From: Erysipelotrichaceae bacterium
GTDB taxonomy: Bacteria; Bacillota_I; Bacilli_A; Erysipelotrichales; Erysipelotrichaceae
DNA: 57,419 bases
Direction: 5' to 3'
Assembly (NCBI GenBank): GCA_024684175.1
Contig: JAIKXJ010000025.1
Span: 1-57,419 of the forward strand
The translations under genes and the position numbers were made by a program. Under the pieces are notes generated by a model. It had not been told where the DNA came from. It searched no databases and was given only the letters and a program-made list of their open reading frames with translations. This document shows positions 1 through 8,958 of this stretch, one piece after another. Numbering within the stretch: position 1 is the stretch's first letter; each line of letters begins with the position of its first letter.

Positions 1-10
1 CGGTGTCCAT
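1..10 (-). CDS. Start of a leftward gene cut by the window edge
   Basis: An ATG on the minus strand at position 10 opens a reading frame (M-D-T...) that leaves the window after three codons. A strong AGGAGG lies 12 nt upstream, which is rather far but has no better partner. A 12-bp palindrome, GTGATACATCAC (51-62), lies between this gene and the terminator of the upstream SDR gene and could be an operator. Product unknown. Confidence 0.45.
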
Positions 11-85
11 TTGCGGTTCTTTCCTCCTAAAGGTCTGCCCGTTTCCATACGTGATACATCACTTCCTTTCTGACTTCATTGTATG

Positions 86-127
86 AAAAAAGTAGACAAT
101 GGACCTTTTCAGGTTTTGTCTACTTTT
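86..127 (-). terminator. Rho-independent terminator of the rapZ-yvcK-whiA-SDR operon
   Basis: A perfect 12-bp inverted repeat (AAAAGTAGACAA / TTGTCTACTTTT) is followed on the minus strand by a run of T. It lies just after the SDR stop codon and isolates the operon from the gene at the left edge. Confidence 0.85.
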
Positions 128-141
128 ACGTTAGCAGTTCA

Positions 142-927
142 CTAGTCGGCTTTTCCTTTGACTTTTTTCTGTACGAAGCCGACCGCCCTGGCTGCCAGCT
201 CCAATGGCAGGAAACGGACGGCACGGATCATCAGCTGATTGAATTTTCCGTCGATCTTATAGGCTTTGCCTGATTCAAACAGAGAATAACCGCTGATCGC
301 GGCATCGGTCGGTGTCCTGGTGAACACGGATGTCCCGACCAGCGAACGGTCGCCCTGGGCACGGTTCCAGAAATCGGAAGCGACCGGTCCCGGACATAAG
401 ACGGAGACTTTGATGTTGTCGTTCCTGAGTTCTTCCCTCAAAGCCAGTGAGAAGCTCATGACGAACGCCTTGGACGCATAATAGACCGCCATATACGGTC
501 CCGGCATGAACGATGCCACCGATCCCACATTGATGATGTGGCCGTAGCCGAAATCTTTCATGTCTTTGATGAAGTAATGAGTCAAAGCGACCAGAGCTTT
601 GTCATTGAGATCGATCATGTTCATCATCTTGTCAAGATCGGCATCGACGAACGCTTTGTAGTCACCGAAGCCCGCATTGTTGATCAATACGGAAACTTCG
701 ATCCCGTTCTCTTTGCAGAAGTCGTAGACGGCTTTGGGGTCTTTTGCCAGATCGCAGGCAAAGTATTCCGTCACGATCCCGTATTCTTCTTCGAATTCTT
801 TTTTGATCTGTTTCAGTTCCTCTTCCCGTCTTGCGACCAGGACGAGGTTATAGCCGCGAAAAGCGAACTGTCTGGCAAATTCCTTGCCGATACCGCCGGA
901 TGCACCGGTCACCAATACTGTTCTCAT
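142..927 (-). CDS. Short-chain dehydrogenase/reductase (SDR), classical type
   Basis: A 261-aa Rossmann-fold NAD(P)-dependent oxidoreductase. The N-terminal TGASGGIG motif binds the nucleotide, the NNAG motif (about residue 88) is typical of classical SDRs, and a YYASK motif holds the catalytic Tyr-Lys pair, with a Ser upstream in NVGSVASF. Length is usual for the family. The ATG overlaps the whiA stop by 4 nt (ATGA), so it is probably translated with whiA as last gene of the rapZ operon. The C-terminal tail (LPLELAARAVGFVQKKVKGK) resembles the uncharacterised DltE/YqjQ-like SDR group. The substrate cannot be read from sequence. Confidence 0.88.
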   Translation of the reverse strand: MRTVLVTGASGGIGKEFARQFAFRGYNLVLVARREEELKQIKKEFEEEYGIVTEYFACDLAKDPKAVYDFCKENGIEVSVLINNAGFGDYKAFVDADLDKMMNMIDLNDKALVALTHYFIKDMKDFGYGHIINVGSVASFMPGPYMAVYYASKAFVMSFSLALREELRNDNIKVSVLCPGPVASDFWNRAQGDRSLVGTSVFTRTPTDAAISGYSLFESGKAYKIDGKFNQLMIRAVRFLPLELAARAVGFVQKKVKGKAD

Positions 928-1862
928 TTGTCCTCCAGAGAATCCGCGATGGATTCGATCTTATTCAAACGATGTTTCATACCCGATTTGGATATGGCTT
1001 CTCCGTAATTGTGCTGGTAGATCTCACACAGTTCCAACAAAGATGCCTCGGGATAGCGGACCCGTATGTCGGCTGCATTCATCAGTTTCTCCCCCATCGA
1101 ATCGAAACGGTCACAGTCGATGATCTTGGAGATGGCTTCGATCTGCTTCTGCCCTGCCCGGATGCTTTTTTCCACGTTGGCGATCTCACAGTTGTCGATG
1201 CGCGAAAGCGAGTTCTTCAGATCTCTTGCGATCCGCTCATCTTCGAAACGCATCATCGCATCATGAGCCCGTATGAGAGCAAGGAAATCGGAGACATAGT
1301 CGGCCTTTTTGAGATAGACGACATAGCGGTTTCGCCGCTTGACGATCTTCGCTTTCATATCAAAACGCGAGATCAGTTTCACGATATAGTTGGCTGTCTC
1401 GATCTCCTGCAAAGAGATCTCGAGATGGTAGTTGGCATTCTGCGGATCGTTGCAGGAACCGTAAGCCAGAAATGCCCCGGCCAGATAAGACGCCGCACAG
1501 CAGTTCCGCATCAGGATCTCATAACCCGGATGGGACTCCAGGCCTCTTGCAGAATACAAGCCGAGATCTTCCAGGATCCGCTTGCCGTCCTCGTCGATCT
1601 GTATGAGATAGACGTTGTTTTTCTTGAGATTGGTCTTTTTCGCGATCTGCAGGTCCGTATCGGCATCGTAGAGGCTCTTGAGCAGATAGACGATGCGCTT
1701 GGAGGTCGTCGGCGACTCGCTGCGGATCAGGATGCCGAGCTTGCCTTTCGAGATCGTCAAAGACGAGGTCAGCTGGATCAGAGCGCTGAGCTGTGCCCTT
1801 TGGCAATGTGTCTCCAGAACCGAGTTGGCGATCTCTTGCTTGATATCGGTCGTGAACGACAT
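924..1862 (-). CDS. whiA: WhiA-family DNA-binding protein
   Basis: A 312-aa protein matching Firmicute WhiA in length and layout: an N-terminal LAGLIDADG-derived fold (AAYLAGAFLAYGSCNDP around residue 125 is its most recognisable part) and a C-terminal helix-turn-helix (RYPEASLLELCEIY). The homing-endonuclease-like fold is thought to have lost catalysis. In Bacillus WhiA binds the nucleoid and affects cell division and chromosome segregation; in Streptomyces it controls sporulation genes. The start overlaps the yvcK stop by one base (TGATG), and it sits in the conserved rapZ-yvcK-whiA order, which makes the assignment very safe. Confidence 0.96.
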   Translation of the reverse strand: MSFTTDIKQEIANSVLETHCQRAQLSALIQLTSSLTISKGKLGILIRSESPTTSKRIVYLLKSLYDADTDLQIAKKTNLKKNNVYLIQIDEDGKRILEDLGLYSARGLESHPGYEILMRNCCAASYLAGAFLAYGSCNDPQNANYHLEISLQEIETANYIVKLISRFDMKAKIVKRRNRYVVYLKKADYVSDFLALIRAHDAMMRFEDERIARDLKNSLSRIDNCEIANVEKSIRAGQKQIEAISKIIDCDRFDSMGEKLMNAADIRVRYPEASLLELCEIYQHNYGEAISKSGMKHRLNKIESIADSLEDK

Positions 1863-2788
1863 CAGAGCAGCTCCTTCACCGCTTCTTTGACCAGCTTGGG
1901 ATCGTGTCTGACCAGACCGTTGTCAAATTTCAGCAGCGGTTTGCGGATGACCGGCACGTTGCAGTCTCCGTGGTCTTCCACCTCGATGGAATTCTGCCGC
2001 TGATAACGCATGCGGTTCATCTCCGGGATGCGGTCGGAATGCATCAGGACCTTGTCGACCGGTGTTTTGTGTTTATCGAACGCATCGAGATGCGCCTTCA
2101 GATCGTAATTGTATGTCTCGTTGGACTGGGTCATGCAGTTGGCAATATAGACCTTATCCGCTTTACAGCGATGAAGTGCCGCATTGATCTCGGGAATGAT
2201 CGTATTGGGTAAGATCGACGTATACAAGGACCCGATGCCGTACAAGATCAGATCGGCTTCTTCGATCGCCTTGACGGCTTTCTCGTTGCCTTTGACGGGA
2301 GTCTGATAAAAGACACTGCCGATATTGTGAATGAGACTCGGGATATTGGCTTCGCCCTTGACGATCGTATCATCGTCCATCCGGGCGAACAGAGTGACGT
2401 TCTGCAGTGTCGAAGGAATGATCTCCCCTTTGACTTTGACCATCTCCGAAGTGATGCGGATGGCCTCATCGAAGGAACCGGTCATATTGGTCAGTGCCGT
2501 CAGGATCAGATTGCCCAGGGAGTGGCCGGCGATATCCATATTGTCTTCGCCTTCAAAACGGTAATTCAGCAGTTCATGAAGCAAGGGCTCCGAATCCGAG
2601 AGTGCCAGGATGACGTTGCGGATATCGCCCATTGCCGGAATGGTGTAACGCTTCCTCAGACGGCCGGTCGAACCGCCGTCGTCGGCCACCGTCACGATGG
2701 CAGAGATCTTGATGTCTTCGATGTCCCGGATGCCCGAAAGGATGGCGGAAAGCCCGTGTCCGCCGCCGATGGCTACCACATTTTTCAT
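1862..2788 (-). CDS. yvcK: YvcK-type gluconeogenesis factor / CofD-like protein
   Basis: A 308-aa member of the YvcK/CofD family, with VAIGGGHGLSAIL at the N-terminus and a VADDGGSTGRLR motif near residue 35. In Bacillus and Listeria YvcK binds UDP-GlcNAc and is needed for growth on gluconeogenic carbon and for cell-wall homeostasis; it is not an F420 synthase. I start at the ATG at 2788, which overlaps the rapZ stop (ATGA) and gives the family N-terminus. An in-frame upstream ATG at 2818 would add ten unconserved residues inside rapZ. Middle gene of a conserved trio. Confidence 0.95.
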   Translation of the reverse strand: MKNVVAIGGGHGLSAILSGIRDIEDIKISAIVTVADDGGSTGRLRKRYTIPAMGDIRNVILALSDSEPLLHELLNYRFEGEDNMDIAGHSLGNLILTALTNMTGSFDEAIRITSEMVKVKGEIIPSTLQNVTLFARMDDDTIVKGEANIPSLIHNIGSVFYQTPVKGNEKAVKAIEEADLILYGIGSLYTSILPNTIIPEINAALHRCKADKVYIANCMTQSNETYNYDLKAHLDAFDKHKTPVDKVLMHSDRIPEMNRMRYQRQNSIEVEDHGDCNVPVIRKPLLKFDNGLVRHDPKLVKEAVKELL

Positions 2789-3630
2789 TCTTTGATCTCC
2801 CTGTGCGTGATGTAGCACATATATCTGCCGTTATAGTATTCATGAAGATAATTGGCGACAGCGACCGAACGGTGCTGGCCGCCCGTGCAGCCCACACAGA
2901 TCGTCAGATGCCGCTTTTCTTCGTTATCGTAAGTCCTGAACATGAAATCCAGGTAGGCGATCGTCTTTTTCAGATAGCGCTGTGTCAGCTTGGAATTCAA
3001 GACATAGTCGGAGACCGCCTGGTCGTTGCCCGTCAGTTCTTTGAGTTCCGGCACATAGAACGGATTGTCCAGCATGCGGACATCCAGAATCACATCGGCA
3101 TCGTCCGGCACGCCGTTTTTGTAGCCGAAAGATTCGAAAGTGATCGCCAGATTATTGAAGTCCGAATAGTCCAGGATCTTATCCAGTACGGCTTTCAGCT
3201 GCTTGACGGATAAGGCCGTCGTATCCAGGACACGGGTATTTTTCCTTTTGAACTTTCTTAAGATCCCTTTTTCGATCTCTACCGCTTCCTCAAGCGTTGC
3301 GGCCATATTTGATGTGACCAGCGGGTGGACGCGTCTGGTAAATTTATAACGGTTGATGATGATGTCTTTTTCGGCATCCAGAAGGATCAGTGTCGGATTG
3401 AACTCCGAATTGGTCAGAAGATTGGCAAATTTGTCCAGGTCCGACAGGACCACGGTCAAAGCCACCTTCTGATAGCGGATTGAGTCGTCTTTCTTGATCA
3501 GATCCAGAAGGTCTCTCAACAGTTCCGGCGGATACTGGTCGATACAGGTGTAGCCCATATCCTCCAGCATATTGGAGACTGTCGATTTTCCGGCACCGGA
3601 AATACCGGAGATCAGCACTAACTTTTTCAT
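2785..3630 (-). CDS. rapZ: RapZ (YvcJ) nucleotide-binding RNase adapter family protein
   Basis: A 281-aa P-loop protein. Walker A is GISGAGKST (about residue 7). The C-terminal half holds the conserved CVGCTGGQHRSV block, which shapes the metabolite-binding site in RapZ. In E. coli RapZ binds GlcN6P and directs sRNA decay by RNase E; in Firmicutes (YvcJ) the protein hydrolyses GTP/ATP and its role is less clear. First gene of the operon. I start at the ATG at 3630 (MKKLVLISG). No SD is present there; instead a TATAAT box ends six bases before the ATG, which suggests a leaderless message. Confidence 0.95.
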   Translation of the reverse strand: MKKLVLISGISGAGKSTVSNMLEDMGYTCIDQYPPELLRDLLDLIKKDDSIRYQKVALTVVLSDLDKFANLLTNSEFNPTLILLDAEKDIIINRYKFTRRVHPLVTSNMAATLEEAVEIEKGILRKFKRKNTRVLDTTALSVKQLKAVLDKILDYSDFNNLAITFESFGYKNGVPDDADVILDVRMLDNPFYVPELKELTGNDQAVSDYVLNSKLTQRYLKKTIAYLDFMFRTYDNEEKRHLTICVGCTGGQHRSVAVANYLHEYYNGRYMCYITHREIKE

Positions 3631-3636
3631 GTTTTC

Positions 3637-3665
3637 ATTATATACCACATTCTATGGTGTGTCCT
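3637..3665 (-). promoter_or_regulatory. rapZ promoter, -10 abutting the start codon
   Basis: On the minus strand TATAAT (3642-3637) ends 6 nt before the rapZ ATG (3630). AGGACA stands 17 bp upstream as a fair -35. Transcription would begin at or within a base or two of the ATG. Confidence 0.6.
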
Positions 3666-3672
3666 TCTCAGG

Positions 3673-3702
3673 AAAAATAAAAACAGCATCTTAACGATGC
3701 TG
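3673..3702 (-). terminator. Terminator of the antiporter gene
   Basis: CAGCATC / GATGCTG inverted repeat followed on the minus strand by TTTTTATTTTT. The antiporter stop codon (3691-3693) lies in the loop. Confidence 0.85.
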
Positions 3703-4956
3703 CTTCTCTTCATGAATGCGGATCTCACCGGCTTTGGCCAATGCCGTCTTGGTCAAAGACGGACCGACCAGTTCATAGATCATGACCGAAAGCAAGGCGA
3801 CATTGCGGATGGTCGTGCCGTTTCCTTCGCCCAGGACCTGAGCGGTATTGACCATGCCCAGAGCCACACCGGCCTGCGGAAACAGAGTGATACCCAGATA
3901 CTTCACGATGTTCTGATGCAGTCCCAGCATCTTTGCCGGCAAGGCGGAACCCGCATACTTGCCTGAGCAACGCATCAGGATGTAGAGAGCTCCGATGGCC
4001 AAGATCATCGGATTTTTCAATACCGCCAGATCGAGCTGCGCACCGGACAGGATAAAGAACGCCACATACAAAGGCGCTGTCCAATGATCCGCCCTCTCGA
4101 AGATATCTTCGGAAAACTCCGAAATGTTGCAGAAGACCGTTCCCAGCATCATCAGCACCAGCAGAGAAGAAAAGCCGATCCTGATGCTCCCCAGATCAAA
4201 GCTCAGGCTCGATAATCCGATCGCCAGCAGGATGAAAGCGATCGTCATGGCCATACGGTGATCAGGGGAATAAAACAATTTCTCCAATTTCGACATGACG
4301 GTGCCCAATAATGAACCCAGAACAACGGAACAAAGGATCTCGAGAAGCGGATCGACGAAGACCGCCGCAAAGCTCAAAGTACCGCCGTTGAACGCCTGAG
4401 CCACACCGAGCGAGACGGCAAAGATGATCAGACCGACCGCATCGTCGAGGGCAACGATCGGCAGCAGCAGATCGGTGAGAGGGCCTTTGGCACCGTACTG
4501 ACGGACGACCATCAGTGTCGCTGCCGGCGCCGTTGCCGAAGCGATGGCTCCCAAAGTGATACAGACCGGGATCGTCAGGACCTCTCCGCCGACGAAAGTA
4601 CGTAAGACCAGCAGCGAAACATCGACCAGCAGTGAAGCCGTCAAAGCCTGCAAGACACCGATGATGAGCGTCGCCTTGCCGCTTTTGGCGATCTTGTCGA
4701 GTTTGAACTCGGCACCGATCGAAAAAGCGATGAAACCTAAAGCGACTTCATTGATCAGCGACAGCGACCTGAGCTGTCCGAAATCGGAAAAACCGATGCC
4801 CGTCAAGCCGAGTTTGCCCAAACAATACGGTCCCAGGAGCAGACCGGTCAGAAGATAGACCGTGACGTCGGGAAATGACAGATGTAAGTATTTGAATGCC
4901 CTTGTCAGAAGCAGACCGGACAAAAGCGTGAATGCCAAAGAAACGATGATGTTCAT
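3691..4956 (-). CDS. CPA2-type cation:proton antiporter (membrane)
   Basis: A 421-aa polytopic membrane protein with about 12 hydrophobic segments and no soluble domain. It resembles the Na+/H+ exchanger domain of monovalent cation:proton antiporter-2 proteins (KefB/NapA type). Supporting marks are TGLLLGPYCLG near the N-terminus, the ALDDAVGLIIFA helix with the paired acidic residues expected of the ion site, and GAIASATAPAAT before it. The start at 4956 is set by AAGGAGGA two bases upstream of the ATG; the longer frame (to 4971) has no SD. No KTN/RCK regulatory domain is present. Ion specificity is not readable. Confidence 0.85.
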   Translation of the reverse strand: MNIIVSLAFTLLSGLLLTRAFKYLHLSFPDVTVYLLTGLLLGPYCLGKLGLTGIGFSDFGQLRSLSLINEVALGFIAFSIGAEFKLDKIAKSGKATLIIGVLQALTASLLVDVSLLVLRTFVGGEVLTIPVCITLGAIASATAPAATLMVVRQYGAKGPLTDLLLPIVALDDAVGLIIFAVSLGVAQAFNGGTLSFAAVFVDPLLEILCSVVLGSLLGTVMSKLEKLFYSPDHRMAMTIAFILLAIGLSSLSFDLGSIRIGFSSLLVLMMLGTVFCNISEFSEDIFERADHWTAPLYVAFFILSGAQLDLAVLKNPMILAIGALYILMRCSGKYAGSALPAKMLGLHQNIVKYLGITLFPQAGVALGMVNTAQVLGEGNGTTIRNVALLSVMIYELVGPSLTKTALAKAGEIRIHEEKQHR

Positions 4957-5040
4957 AGTCCTCCTTCTCAAGATCTTTTTAGTGTCACTCGGGTAAGGAT
5001 GAAACTATGCTCAAAGCGGCAGAAAACAGATACGTACGCA

Positions 5041-5059
5041 CATAAGCGCAATTCTTATG
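5041..5059. repeat. Inverted repeat upstream of the antiporter gene
   Basis: CATAAG-N7-CTTATG, about 85 bp upstream of the antiporter start, in the gap to uvrB (4957-5109). No T-run follows, so it is more likely an operator or a chance palindrome than a terminator. The rest of this gap holds only the uvrB terminator and the antiporter SD. Confidence 0.35.
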
Positions 5060-5085
5060 ATAGTCCTTCTTTCTTTGAATGCAAG

Positions 5086-5111
5086 AAAAAAGCTACGTCG
5101 CCGCAGCTTTT
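5086..5111 (-). terminator. Terminator of uvrB
   Basis: Ten-pair stem (AAAAGCTACG / CGCAGCTTTT, one G-T pair) with a four-base loop, followed by T on the minus strand. The arm overlaps the uvrB stop codon. Confidence 0.8.
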
Positions 5112-7083
5112 ATTTCCCGTCGCGCAGTTCGTACAAGATATCGCGCAGTTCTGCCGCCCGTTCGAAATTGAGCTGCTTTGCCGCCTGCTTCATCTCGGCC
5201 TCGATCTGTGCCATCATCTTCTCTTTCTCTTTCTTAGTGTGCGTGTGTTTCTCGCGATACTTCTTAGACATCTCGCGGGTCTCCTTGGAATGGATGACCT
5301 CGTTGAGTTCCTTCTTGATCGAGCGAGGGATGATGTGATTCTCTTCGTTGTATCTTTCCTGGATCTGACGTCTTCGTTTCGTCTCTTCAATGGCCGTCTT
5401 CATCGAATCGGTCATCATATCGCCATACATGATGACCCGTCCGTGTTCGTTCCTGGCTGCACGGCCGATCGTCTGGATGAGCGAACGGGAAGAACGCAAG
5501 AAGCCTTCCTTATCGGCATCCAGGATCGCGATCAGAGAGACTTCCGGGATATCCAGGCCTTCCCTTAAGAGGTTGATACCGATCAAAACATCATATTTTC
5601 CTTCACGCAGGTCATGGATGATCTCGCTTCTTTCCAGAGTCTTGGTCTCATGGTGCAGATAAGCGACCTTGAAATTGAGTTTCTTCAGATAATCCGTAAG
5701 ATCTTCCGCCATCTTGACCGTCAAAGTGGTGACCAGGGTCCTTTCCCCTTTTTCGATATTTTTGCGGATCTCTTCCATCAGATCGTCGATCTGACCGGAC
5801 GTCGGACGCACTTCCACCAGCGGATCGAGCAGGCCCGTCGGACGGATGAGCTGTTCGACCGGCTTGGGCGAACGTTCCAGTTCATAGTCGCCCGGGGTCG
5901 CCGACATGTAGATGCGCGGCGCCTTGAGTTCTTCCCACTCGTCGAAAGTCATCGGACGGTTCTCCAATGCGCTCGGCAGGCGGAAGCCGTATTCCACCAG
6001 CGTCAGTTTTCTCTGATGGTCGCCGTTATACATGCCGCGGATCTGCGGCAGAGAGACATGGGATTCATCGACGACGATCAGAAAATCATCGCCGAAGTAG
6101 TCGAAGAGATTGTACGGTCTTTGGCCGGGCACCCGGTGGTCGATATGCATGGCATAGTTTTCGATGCCTGAGCACATGCCCATCTCGCGCAGCGCTTCGA
6201 TATCGTAGCGGCAGCGCTGTTCCAGGCGTTCGTATTCCAGAAGCTTGCCCTTCTCTTTGAAGTACTTGAGCCGCTCTTCCAGTTCTTTTTCGATATTGTC
6301 ACAGGCGATCTGCAGGTCATCCCGGTCTCTGGCGTAACCGGAAGCCGGGAAGAAAGAATAGACCGTATATCCGTTCTGCACATCCTTGGTCACCGGATCG
6401 ATCTCCGTGATCCTTTCCACTTCATCATCGAACATCTCGACCCGGATGATGAACTTATCGGTGTGACCCGGACAGATCTCGATCACATCCCCCTTGACGG
6501 AGAACGTGCCGCGGATCTTGTCGACATCGTTGCGCTGGTACTGCATGACGATGAGACGTTTGATCAGATCCTGGCGGTCGATGATCTCGCCGACTTTCAG
6601 CGAGAAAAACATCTCCTTGTAATCTTCCGGATTGCTTCCGGCATAGATACAGGCGACGGAAGCGACGACGATGACGTCCCTTCTCTCCAGAAGCGAATTG
6701 TAGGCCGACATCCTCAGCATGTCGATCTCATCGTTGGTCACCGCATTCTTCTCGATGTAGGTATCGGTCTTGGGCATGTAGGCTTCCGGCTGATAGAAAT
6801 CGAAGTTGGAGATGAAGTACTCCACCGCATTCTCCGGAAACAGTGCTTTGAACTCGGAATATAACTGACCGGCCAGTGTCTTGTTGTGGGCAAAGACCAG
6901 TGTCGGCTTGTTGACCCGCTGTATCACATTGGCGATCGTGAAGGTCTTGCCGGTGCCGGTCGCACCCAAAAGGACCTGTTCGTGCTCCCCTCTTTCCAGA
7001 CCTTCGACCAAAGAGTCGATCGCCGCAGGCTGGTCGCCCATCGGCCGGTAATCGGAATGTAATTGAAACAGTTTCTCTTCCAT
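5110..7083 (-). CDS. uvrB: Excinuclease ABC subunit B (UvrB)
   Basis: 657 aa, the usual UvrB length. Walker A is GATGTGKT, the beta-hairpin region begins around YYQPEAYMP, the DEXX box is VVDESH, and helicase motif VI is QTIGRAARN. The C-terminal UVR domain ([15 protein letters not shown]) binds UvrA/UvrC. It loads onto UvrA-marked DNA damage and recruits UvrC for nucleotide excision repair. uvrA and uvrC are not in the window. I start at 7083 (MEEKLF); an upstream ATG at 7104 adds seven odd residues and overlaps the promoter. There is no SD, and TATAAT lies nine bases from the ATG. Confidence 0.98.
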   Translation of the reverse strand: MEEKLFQLHSDYRPMGDQPAAIDSLVEGLERGEHEQVLLGATGTGKTFTIANVIQRVNKPTLVFAHNKTLAGQLYSEFKALFPENAVEYFISNFDFYQPEAYMPKTDTYIEKNAVTNDEIDMLRMSAYNSLLERRDVIVVASVACIYAGSNPEDYKEMFFSLKVGEIIDRQDLIKRLIVMQYQRNDVDKIRGTFSVKGDVIEICPGHTDKFIIRVEMFDDEVERITEIDPVTKDVQNGYTVYSFFPASGYARDRDDLQIACDNIEKELEERLKYFKEKGKLLEYERLEQRCRYDIEALREMGMCSGIENYAMHIDHRVPGQRPYNLFDYFGDDFLIVVDESHVSLPQIRGMYNGDHQRKLTLVEYGFRLPSALENRPMTFDEWEELKAPRIYMSATPGDYELERSPKPVEQLIRPTGLLDPLVEVRPTSGQIDDLMEEIRKNIEKGERTLVTTLTVKMAEDLTDYLKKLNFKVAYLHHETKTLERSEIIHDLREGKYDVLIGINLLREGLDIPEVSLIAILDADKEGFLRSSRSLIQTIGRAARNEHGRVIMYGDMMTDSMKTAIEETKRRRQIQERYNEENHIIPRSIKKELNEVIHSKETREMSKKYREKHTHTKKEKEKMMAQIEAEMKQAAKQLNFERAAELRDILYELRDGK

Positions 7084-7092
7084 ACATTGAAC

Positions 7093-7098
7093 ATTATA
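7093..7098 (-). promoter_or_regulatory. uvrB -10 box, 9 nt from ATG
   Basis: TATAAT on the minus strand within GGTATATAATG, the same 11-mer seen before rapZ. No SD lies between it and the start codon, and no clear -35 is visible. The message would have a leader of only a few bases. Confidence 0.5.
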
Positions 7099-7135
7099 TA
7101 CCATAGTTCATAATCCTTATGCGAAATGAAAATAG

Positions 7136-7144
7136 TGCTATGAT
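7136..7144 (+). promoter_or_regulatory. Extended -10 promoter of pepC
   Basis: TGC-TATGAT matches an extended -10 element and lies 25 bp before the pepC ATG. A GAAGGAA SD follows, so this gene has a normal leader, unlike the divergent uvrB. Confidence 0.5.
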
Positions 7145-7168
7145 TATTTCAAGAAAGAAGGAATCCCA

Positions 7169-8503
7169 ATGACAAAATTTCAAGCCGTTACAGCTGAGAA
7201 ACTGGACAAATTCGACAAAGAGTACAGTGCAGACAATACCGCCAGGATCGTCAGGAATGCTTTGAGTGAAAATCCGATCAGGATGATCTCCCGGCGTTTT
7301 GAAGGCAAAGTCGAGAACCCGAACCTCTTCTCGATCGACATCAAGACCCTGCCGGTGACCAACCAGATGGCCTCAGGCCGCTGCTGGCTGTTCTCTTCAC
7401 TGACTCTTTTAAGAGAGATGATCGCCAAAAAATACAAGATCAAAGATCAGTTCGAGCTTTCCCAGAACTATCTGGCTTTCTATGACAAACTCGAAAAGAT
7501 CAACTATTTCATGGAATGCATGATCGCCGAAAAAGATCAGCCGCTCAATACCGAGACTTCCCGCTACCTGCTTCGCACGGCGATCGGTGACGGCGGTCAG
7601 TGGGATATGATGGTCGCCTTAGTCAAGAAATACGGCATCTGCCCCAAGACCGCGATGCCGGAGACCTACCAGTCTTCCCACACCCGCGATATGAATATGA
7701 TCATCAACCGCCGTCTGCGCCGTTTCACGGCCGACTTGAAGAAAGCGGAAGACGGCAAACAGATCAAAGCACTCAAAGATGAGACCTTGAAACAGTGCTA
7801 CAGCCTGTTATGCGATTGCTTCGGTGTTCCGCCGAAGACCTTCACCTTTGAATACTACGACGAGAAGGACAAATATCATGCCCACTATGATGTCACGCCG
7901 AAAGAGATGTATGAGAAATATCTCGGCGTCGACCTTGACGACTATGTCGGCATCATCAACGGTCCGACGGAAGACAAGCCGTTCTATCAGACTTACACCG
8001 TCAAATACTTGGGCAATGTCGCCGGTACCGACAATCCGGTCTTGTTCCTCAACCTGCCGCTGAAAGACTTCAAAGACCTCATTCTGAAACAGCTCAAAGA
8101 AAAAGAGATCGTCTGGTTTGGCTGCGACTGCGGCAAGGACGGTGACCGCGAACTCGGTCTGTGGGACGACCGCAGTTTCGATCTGGAGAACACCCTGCGC
8201 ATGGATCTGGAATTATCCAAAGCGGAGATGCTGGATACCTGCGAATCGGCGATGAACCATGCCATGGTCTTCACCGGCGTCAATCTGTTCAAAAACAAGC
8301 CGACCCGCTGGAAGATCGAGAATTCCTGGGGCGACAAAGCCGGCAACAAAGGCTACTACATCGCTTCCGATACCTGGTTCGACCGCTATGTCTTTGAAGC
8401 GGTGGTTGCCAAGAAGTATCTCAACAAGAAACAGCTCGCCGCACTGAAGAAAAAGCCGGTCGTTCTGGATCCGTGGGATCCGTTCGGTTCACTGGCTGAT
8501 TAA
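7169..8503 (+). CDS. pepC: Aminopeptidase C (bleomycin hydrolase family, C1 peptidase)
   Basis: 444 aa, the usual PepC length. The papain-like triad is visible: Cys in SGRCWLFS (about residue 72), His in NHAMVFTG (about residue 364) and Asn in IENSWGD (about residue 385). The family forms cytosolic hexamers that trim N-terminal residues from peptides, with the C-terminal tail placed in the active site. The SD (AAGAAGGAATCCC) is good. Single-gene transcript closed by its own terminator. It probably serves peptide nutrition, as do pepV and the M24 peptidase further on. Confidence 0.96.
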   Translation: MTKFQAVTAEKLDKFDKEYSADNTARIVRNALSENPIRMISRRFEGKVENPNLFSIDIKTLPVTNQMASGRCWLFSSLTLLREMIAKKYKIKDQFELSQNYLAFYDKLEKINYFMECMIAEKDQPLNTETSRYLLRTAIGDGGQWDMMVALVKKYGICPKTAMPETYQSSHTRDMNMIINRRLRRFTADLKKAEDGKQIKALKDETLKQCYSLLCDCFGVPPKTFTFEYYDEKDKYHAHYDVTPKEMYEKYLGVDLDDYVGIINGPTEDKPFYQTYTVKYLGNVAGTDNPVLFLNLPLKDFKDLILKQLKEKEIVWFGCDCGKDGDRELGLWDDRSFDLENTLRMDLELSKAEMLDTCESAMNHAMVFTGVNLFKNKPTRWKIENSWGDKAGNKGYYIASDTWFDRYVFEAVVAKKYLNKKQLAALKKKPVVLDPWDPFGSLAD

Positions 8504-8510
8504 AAGATCC

Positions 8511-8537
8511 GGTACAGCTTCATGCTGTACCTTTTTT
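8511..8537 (+). terminator. Terminator of pepC
   Basis: GGTACAGC-TTCAT-GCTGTACC followed by TTTTTT, eight bases after the stop codon. Confidence 0.92.
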
Positions 8538-8549
8538 ATCGGAAAATGA

Positions 8550-8578
8550 TTGACAGCTATATCGTATGCCGATATAAT
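8550..8578 (+). promoter_or_regulatory. Consensus sigma-A promoter of padR-DUF2812
   Basis: TTGACA (8550-8555), 17-bp spacer, TATAAT (8573-8578): a perfect consensus. The spacer and -10 contain an inverted repeat, TATATCG-N5-CGATATA (8558-8576), so a bound dimer would block RNA polymerase. Confidence 0.88.
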
Positions 8579-8585
8579 GAATTCA

Positions 8586-8618
8586 GATATATCGTTAAAC
8601 GATATATCGTAAGACGAT
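8586..8618 (+). promoter_or_regulatory. Further PadR-type operators downstream of the promoter
   Basis: GATATATCG-N5-CGATATATC (8586-8608) repeats the operator in the promoter with nine-base arms. A third, partial copy, ATCG-N5-CGAT (8606-8618), shares its right half. Dyad centres fall at about 8567, 8597 and 8612, so spacing is in multiples of 15 bp. The SD AGGAGGG follows directly. Confidence 0.75.
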
Positions 8619-8631
8619 AAAGGAGGGAAAC

Positions 8632-8958
8632 ATGCAGGAATCCATGGTATTGACCGAAGCGAGTTATTATATCCTGCTTGCCTTATACAATCCCCAACAC
8701 GGTTACGGGATCATGCAGGAAGTGGAATACCTGTCCAGAGGAAGAGTCAGACTGGCGGCAGGCACTTTATACGGCGCATTGACATCGATGGTTGATAAAG
8801 GTTGGATCATACTGCTTCCATCTGAAGAAGGAAGCAGAAAAAAGAATTATCAGATCACTTCCAAAGGTCTGGAAATACTGAAAAACGAAGTCGAAAGATT
8901 GAGAGAGCTCCTGCTCAATGGCGACATGATATTGAAAGGAGAAAAAAAGGATGAATGA
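8632..8958 (+). CDS. PadR-family transcriptional regulator
   Basis: A 108-aa winged-helix protein of the short PadR class (PadR-s2). It contains ILLALYNPQHGYGIMQE, LAAGTLYGALTSMVDKGWI as the recognition region, the wing (SRKKNYQITSKG) and a C-terminal dimerisation helix. PadR proteins usually repress their own operon and a linked effector gene. Here the operator dyads around the promoter make autoregulation very likely. The next gene overlaps by 8 nt and belongs to DUF2812, a usual PadR partner. Inducer unknown; members often answer to cell-envelope drugs or toxic compounds. Confidence 0.93.
   Translation: MQESMVLTEASYYILLALYNPQHGYGIMQEVEYLSRGRVRLAAGTLYGALTSMVDKGWIILLPSEEGSRKKNYQITSKGLEILKNEVERLRELLLNGDMILKGEKKDE

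Noticed and set aside
1862..2788. yvcK as a CofD F420-synthesis transferase
   Set aside because: The rapZ-whiA context and sequence fit the Firmicute YvcK group, and no other F420 genes are present.
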